9,560 nt of DNA. It comes from Bacteroidales bacterium. Its GTDB lineage: Bacteria; Bacteroidota; Bacteroidia; Bacteroidales; UBA932. The notes beneath the pieces were generated by a model. It ran no database searches, was not told the origin of the DNA, and saw nothing but the letters and a program-made list of their open reading frames with translations. The DNA lies in assembly GCA_017383945.1 (NCBI GenBank), contig JAFNUQ010000170.1, forward strand, positions 1-9,560, written 5' to 3'. Below are positions 6,937-9,560 of this stretch, one piece after another; the stretch's first letter is position 1, and each line of letters starts with the position of its first letter. A program made the translations under genes and the position numbers.

Positions 6937-8049
6937 ATGACCTCAGCCATTTATAAGTCCTACATAATTGATGGAGTGCAGAAAGAGTCTACTCCTGCAT
7001 CGCTTTTAGATGCTGTGCTTCTGGAGGGGGATTCTGCTGTCGAGGCAACTGCAGAAAAGGTGGTGGATGAGACTTTGGAGCCCAAATTTAAAGCCTACGA
7101 TATTCAGGCTTTGGAGATTGGAAGATGTCTTGATACGGTACTCTCAGCAAAGGATTCATACCCTCTTGCATTTTCTACAACCCACACTAAATACCTGATA
7201 CTAAGCTCTTTGATTGATGCGATCTGGAAGCAGGGAGAGTTTAGGCTGGGTAACCTGTGCATAGATGCCAAATGGAGTTGGAACGAGAAGCCTGTGGGTG
7301 CTATGGCTGCTCTCTATGAATCGTGTGCGGCTGTAGCGGAAACGCTTGATGCTTTGGGGCTGAACTTGGGAAGTTATAGCTACAGCGCGGGGGCCCGCCA
7401 GAGTCGGGCGTCTTTCCGTGTGAGCATCGCCCAGGATCCTCTAGAAGGCGATTCTGGTTTGGTGAATGACCCGTTCCGTCTTCCGTGCGCCCGACTTTCG
7501 GCGCGTCGCGCCTGTCCGGCGAAGCTGGTGGCGGACCCCCGCAGCTGGGTGGTCTATGTCCCATTTGATACTGCTGACTTCCGACTTGGCGGATCATTGC
7601 TTGGAGAGAGCCTCAATCTCAGCGGAGCTGTGCCGGAGATTGGCGATGCCGAATACTTCATAGACTGCTATGAGCTGGTGCGCGAGTTTGTCGAAGACAA
7701 GATCCTTCTCTCTGCCTCAACTGTTGGCAGGGGTGGTCTGATGGCTGCATTGAAGACCATGCTTGGCCCGGATCAGTCCATTGATATCAATGTCTCTGAC
7801 ATAATGCGTGCATACAACGAGAAACACGTCCAGAGAGTACTTTTTTCTGAGATTCCGGGAGTTTTAATCCAGATCAACGATATTGATTTTGACTATCTCG
7901 ATGCAGAGATGATTCTTCAGGATGTTGCATATTTCCCATTGGGACATCCTAAGAAGGGAGATGGCGAGGTGAGAGTGCTTTCTAGTGGAAAAAGCGGCAT
8001 ACAGACCATACTCGAATCCCTGATGCAGGGAGCCGAAGGCGAAGACTGA
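6937..8049 (+). CDS. PurL-like protein: degenerate second half of FGAM synthase, likely pseudoenzyme
   Basis: By eye, this 370-residue protein follows the second AIR-synthase-type lobe of large PurL. Residues 89-145 match the region of PurL that precedes its KDSMSM motif (E. coli SANWM aligns with IDAKWSW, then an LY-A-V-A--LGL pattern). FRLGGSLLGESL (215-226) matches the GATALAQ element, and VPEIGDAEYFIDCYELVRE (232-250) the helix after it. VLFSEIPGVLIQIN (301-314) matches the PurL segment before the glutaminase domain. The key residues are missing: the KDSMSM position reads SYSYSAG and the HDxSDGGL position reads STVGRGGL. The first PurL half and the C-terminal glutaminase are absent. Activity as an FGAM synthase is therefore unlikely; a structural, regulatory or scavenged role is inference. 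An upstream TTG at 6889 is in frame, but the ATG at 6937 is preferred because homology-like sequence begins after it. It is 24 bp upstream of phoH and probably cotranscribed. Confidence 0.75.
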   Translation: MTSAIYKSYIIDGVQKESTPASLLDAVLLEGDSAVEATAEKVVDETLEPKFKAYDIQALEIGRCLDTVLSAKDSYPLAFSTTHTKYLILSSLIDAIWKQGEFRLGNLCIDAKWSWNEKPVGAMAALYESCAAVAETLDALGLNLGSYSYSAGARQSRASFRVSIAQDPLEGDSGLVNDPFRLPCARLSARRACPAKLVADPRSWVVYVPFDTADFRLGGSLLGESLNLSGAVPEIGDAEYFIDCYELVREFVEDKILLSASTVGRGGLMAALKTMLGPDQSIDINVSDIMRAYNEKHVQRVLFSEIPGVLIQINDIDFDYLDAEMILQDVAYFPLGHPKKGDGEVRVLSSGKSGIQTILESLMQGAEGED

Positions 8050-8073
8050 TACACATAACAAAAACATATAGCT

Positions 8074-9414
8074 ATGGCCAAACCAAAGATTTTTGTGCTC
8101 GATACCAATGTGATCTTGCACGATCACAAGGCTATCCGCAAGTTTAAGGATAATGACCTGGTGATACCGATTGCTGTGGTTGAAGAGCTTGATAAGTTTA
8201 AAAAAGGCAACGACGCTCTTGCCTACAACGCAAGAGGTTTTATGCGTGCCGTTGATAAGATTTCAGCAGGTAAGTCATTTGGCCCTGAGGGCCTTCCTAT
8301 AGGTCCCGGCCTGGGGCGCATCAAGGTGGAACCAAACCGTCCGTTCAGCCCGGAGTATGCGGAGATGTTTGCAGATGATATTCAGGATCATCGCATCCTT
8401 TCAACCGCAATGTGGGTGAGGGACAATAATCCGGACAGATTTGTCGCCCTCGTCACTAAAGATGTGAACCTTCGTCTCAAATCCAAGGCGGCAGGTATGG
8501 AGGTTCAGGATTATCTGACTGATAAGCTTGAAGAAGAGAAGATCGAGAACTCGCAGAAAGAGGTTCAGCATGTGGACCTTCCTTCAGAGGTGCTGCAGGG
8601 CTTTGCCTACGGTCCGGAGGGAGCTCTTGATTGGAGTGCTGTGGCAAGCAAGGAGCCTTCTGCCAACCAGATCTACAAGTTGCATTGGCAGGGCAGTGAT
8701 CAAGGAACAGTCTGCGCTCGTTATGATACGGACCGCAATAAGTTGGTGCGCATCAAGTCGCACGAAGCCTACGGTATCCGTCCACGAAACGACGAGCAGA
8801 TGCTTGCGCTTGATGCTCTCATGAATAAGAAGATTGACCTTGTCTCGCTCACTGGAGGTGCCGGTACTGGCAAGACTCTGCTTGCACTTGCCGCAGCATT
8901 GGAACAGGAGCAGGATTACGAGCAGATTATTCTTTCCCGTCCGACTGTAATTCTTGGTAACCAGGATCTTGGATTCCTTCCGGGAGATCAGAAGGCAAAG
9001 ATGAGCCCTTTCCTGCAGCCGTTGATGGATAACCTCAATGTTATCAAGAGCCAATTCAGGCCAAATTCAAAAGAAGCGCTCCGTATAGATAGCATGCTTA
9101 CTCAGGAGAAACTCCTCATAGAACCTCTGGCCTACATCCGCGGACGCAGCCTCGGTAAGTGCTATTTTATTATTGATGAAGCACAAAATCTCACTCCTCA
9201 CGAGATGAAGACTATCATTACCCGTGCCGGAGAGGGGACCAAGATGGTGTTTACAGGTGATATTTTCCAGATTGATCAGCCTTATCTTGATCAGTGGTCC
9301 AATGGCTTGACTCATCTCGGAGATAAGATGGCAGGACAGAAGATATTCCAGCATATTTTCCTTAGAAAAGGTGAGAGAAGTCAACTCTCTGAGCTAGCAT
9401 CAAAGTTGCTATAA
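8074..9414 (+). CDS. PIN-PhoH family protein (RNase domain fused to PhoH ATPase)
   Basis: This 446-residue cytoplasmic protein joins an N-terminal PIN nuclease-like domain to a C-terminal PhoH ATPase. The PIN acidic residues are visible: D10 in LDTNV, E37/E38 in VVEELDKFK, D105 in DHRIL and D130 in TKDVNLR. A charged linker (about 150-165) follows. The ATPase has Walker A GGAGTGKT at 261-268, SRPTVILG shortly after it, Walker B IIDEAQNL beginning at 366, and a sensor-like FTGDIFQID. Related PIN-PhoH proteins such as mycobacterial PhoH2 and B. subtilis YlaK are linked to ATP-dependent RNA unwinding and cleavage; the exact substrate here is unknown. All catalytic motifs look intact and length is typical. 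The leader is A-rich with no Shine-Dalgarno. No small antitoxin-like ORF precedes it, unlike in the mycobacterial phoAT-phoH2 locus. Confidence 0.94.
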   Translation: MAKPKIFVLDTNVILHDHKAIRKFKDNDLVIPIAVVEELDKFKKGNDALAYNARGFMRAVDKISAGKSFGPEGLPIGPGLGRIKVEPNRPFSPEYAEMFADDIQDHRILSTAMWVRDNNPDRFVALVTKDVNLRLKSKAAGMEVQDYLTDKLEEEKIENSQKEVQHVDLPSEVLQGFAYGPEGALDWSAVASKEPSANQIYKLHWQGSDQGTVCARYDTDRNKLVRIKSHEAYGIRPRNDEQMLALDALMNKKIDLVSLTGGAGTGKTLLALAAALEQEQDYEQIILSRPTVILGNQDLGFLPGDQKAKMSPFLQPLMDNLNVIKSQFRPNSKEALRIDSMLTQEKLLIEPLAYIRGRSLGKCYFIIDEAQNLTPHEMKTIITRAGEGTKMVFTGDIFQIDQPYLDQWSNGLTHLGDKMAGQKIFQHIFLRKGERSQLSELASKLL

Positions 9415-9436
9415 TCAAAATTTTATGCTATATTTG
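9406..9436 (+). promoter_or_regulatory. Near-consensus Bacteroidota promoter for the downstream ppdK-like gene
   Basis: TTG at 9406-9408 and TATATTTG at 9429-9436 are separated by 20 bp, an exact fit to the TTG / TAnnTTTG pattern. The -33 box lies in the last codons of phoH. Transcription would start at about 9441-9446, inside the loop of the terminator at 9435-9457, leaving a leader of about 75-80 bases. A weaker box, TAACTTTA at 9500-9507, lies closer to the start codon with poor -33 spacing. Confidence 0.5.
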
Positions 9437-9462
9437 CGGTTTGCTTTGCGGACCGCATTTTT
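9435..9462 (+). terminator. Intrinsic terminator after phoH
   Basis: TGCGGT at 9435-9440 pairs with ACCGCA at 9452-9457 around an 11-base loop, followed directly by five T residues (9458-9462). The stem is short, so termination may be partial. The 5' arm overlaps the -7 box of the next promoter. A further small dyad, AACCT-TTTC-AGGTT, lies at 9463-9476. Confidence 0.6.
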
Positions 9463-9520
9463 AACCTTTTCAGGTTCGTTTTGATAACAAATTGAATTAT
9501 AACTTTAGACGAAATAATTT

Positions 9521-9560
9521 ATGGTACAAATGAAAAAAAGAGTTTATTGTTTTGGCGGTA
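9521..9560 (+). CDS. ppdK: Start of probable pyruvate phosphate dikinase (partial)
   Basis: Only 13 codons are present (MVQMKKRVYCFGG) before the window ends. The KRVY-x-FG pattern resembles the opening of Bacteroidales pyruvate phosphate dikinases, which typically start with a few residues followed by KRVYTFGNG. That enzyme interconverts pyruvate, ATP and phosphate with phosphoenolpyruvate, AMP and pyrophosphate in the cytoplasm. The ATG at 9530 could be the true start instead of 9521; no Shine-Dalgarno distinguishes them. The identification rests on very little sequence and could be wrong. Confidence 0.5.
   Translation, partial: MVQMKKRVYCFGG

Noticed and set aside
8584..9384. Minus-strand open frames of 156 and 105 codons under phoH
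   Set aside because: They lie opposite a gene with intact PIN and Walker motifs and have no recognisable features, so they are antisense shadows.

Overview
The window looks like a chromosomal segment from the Bacteroidota, most likely order Bacteroidales. The clues are genes with A-rich leaders and no clear Shine-Dalgarno sequence, promoter-like boxes of the Bacteroidota TTG / TAnnTTTG type, a Bacteroidales-style folylpolyglutamate synthase, a PIN-PhoH protein in the PIN-first arrangement, and the apparent start of a pyruvate phosphate dikinase. The species cannot be named from the sequence alone.

Layout. Positions 1-637 hold no convincing gene. They carry two GC-rich tandem copies of a roughly 194 bp structured repeat (period about 250 bp), then two small imperfect palindromes arranged as inverted copies. 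A perfect 14-bp hairpin followed by a T tract terminates the leftward operon and overlaps the last codons of its final gene. The leftward (minus) operon is folC followed 6 bp later by a very large secreted alpha-2-macroglobulin-like protein without the thioester motif. An 89-bp divergent intergenic region with dyad symmetry separates it from a rightward pair. The first gene of that pair is a 370-residue protein that aligns by eye with the second catalytic half of PurL (FGAM synthase) but has lost its signature residues. The second is a PIN-PhoH RNA-processing ATPase. A short terminator then overlaps a near-consensus promoter that appears to drive the next gene, probably ppdK, of which only 13 codons are visible.

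How the genes fit together. folC makes and polyglutamylates the folates that purine synthesis consumes, and the divergent gene is a purine-enzyme derivative, so a shared regulatory region is plausible but unproven. The macroglobulin acts in the envelope and has no evident metabolic link to folC. PIN-PhoH proteins act on RNA. The least explained items are the PurL-half pseudoenzyme and the covarying structured repeats at the left edge.
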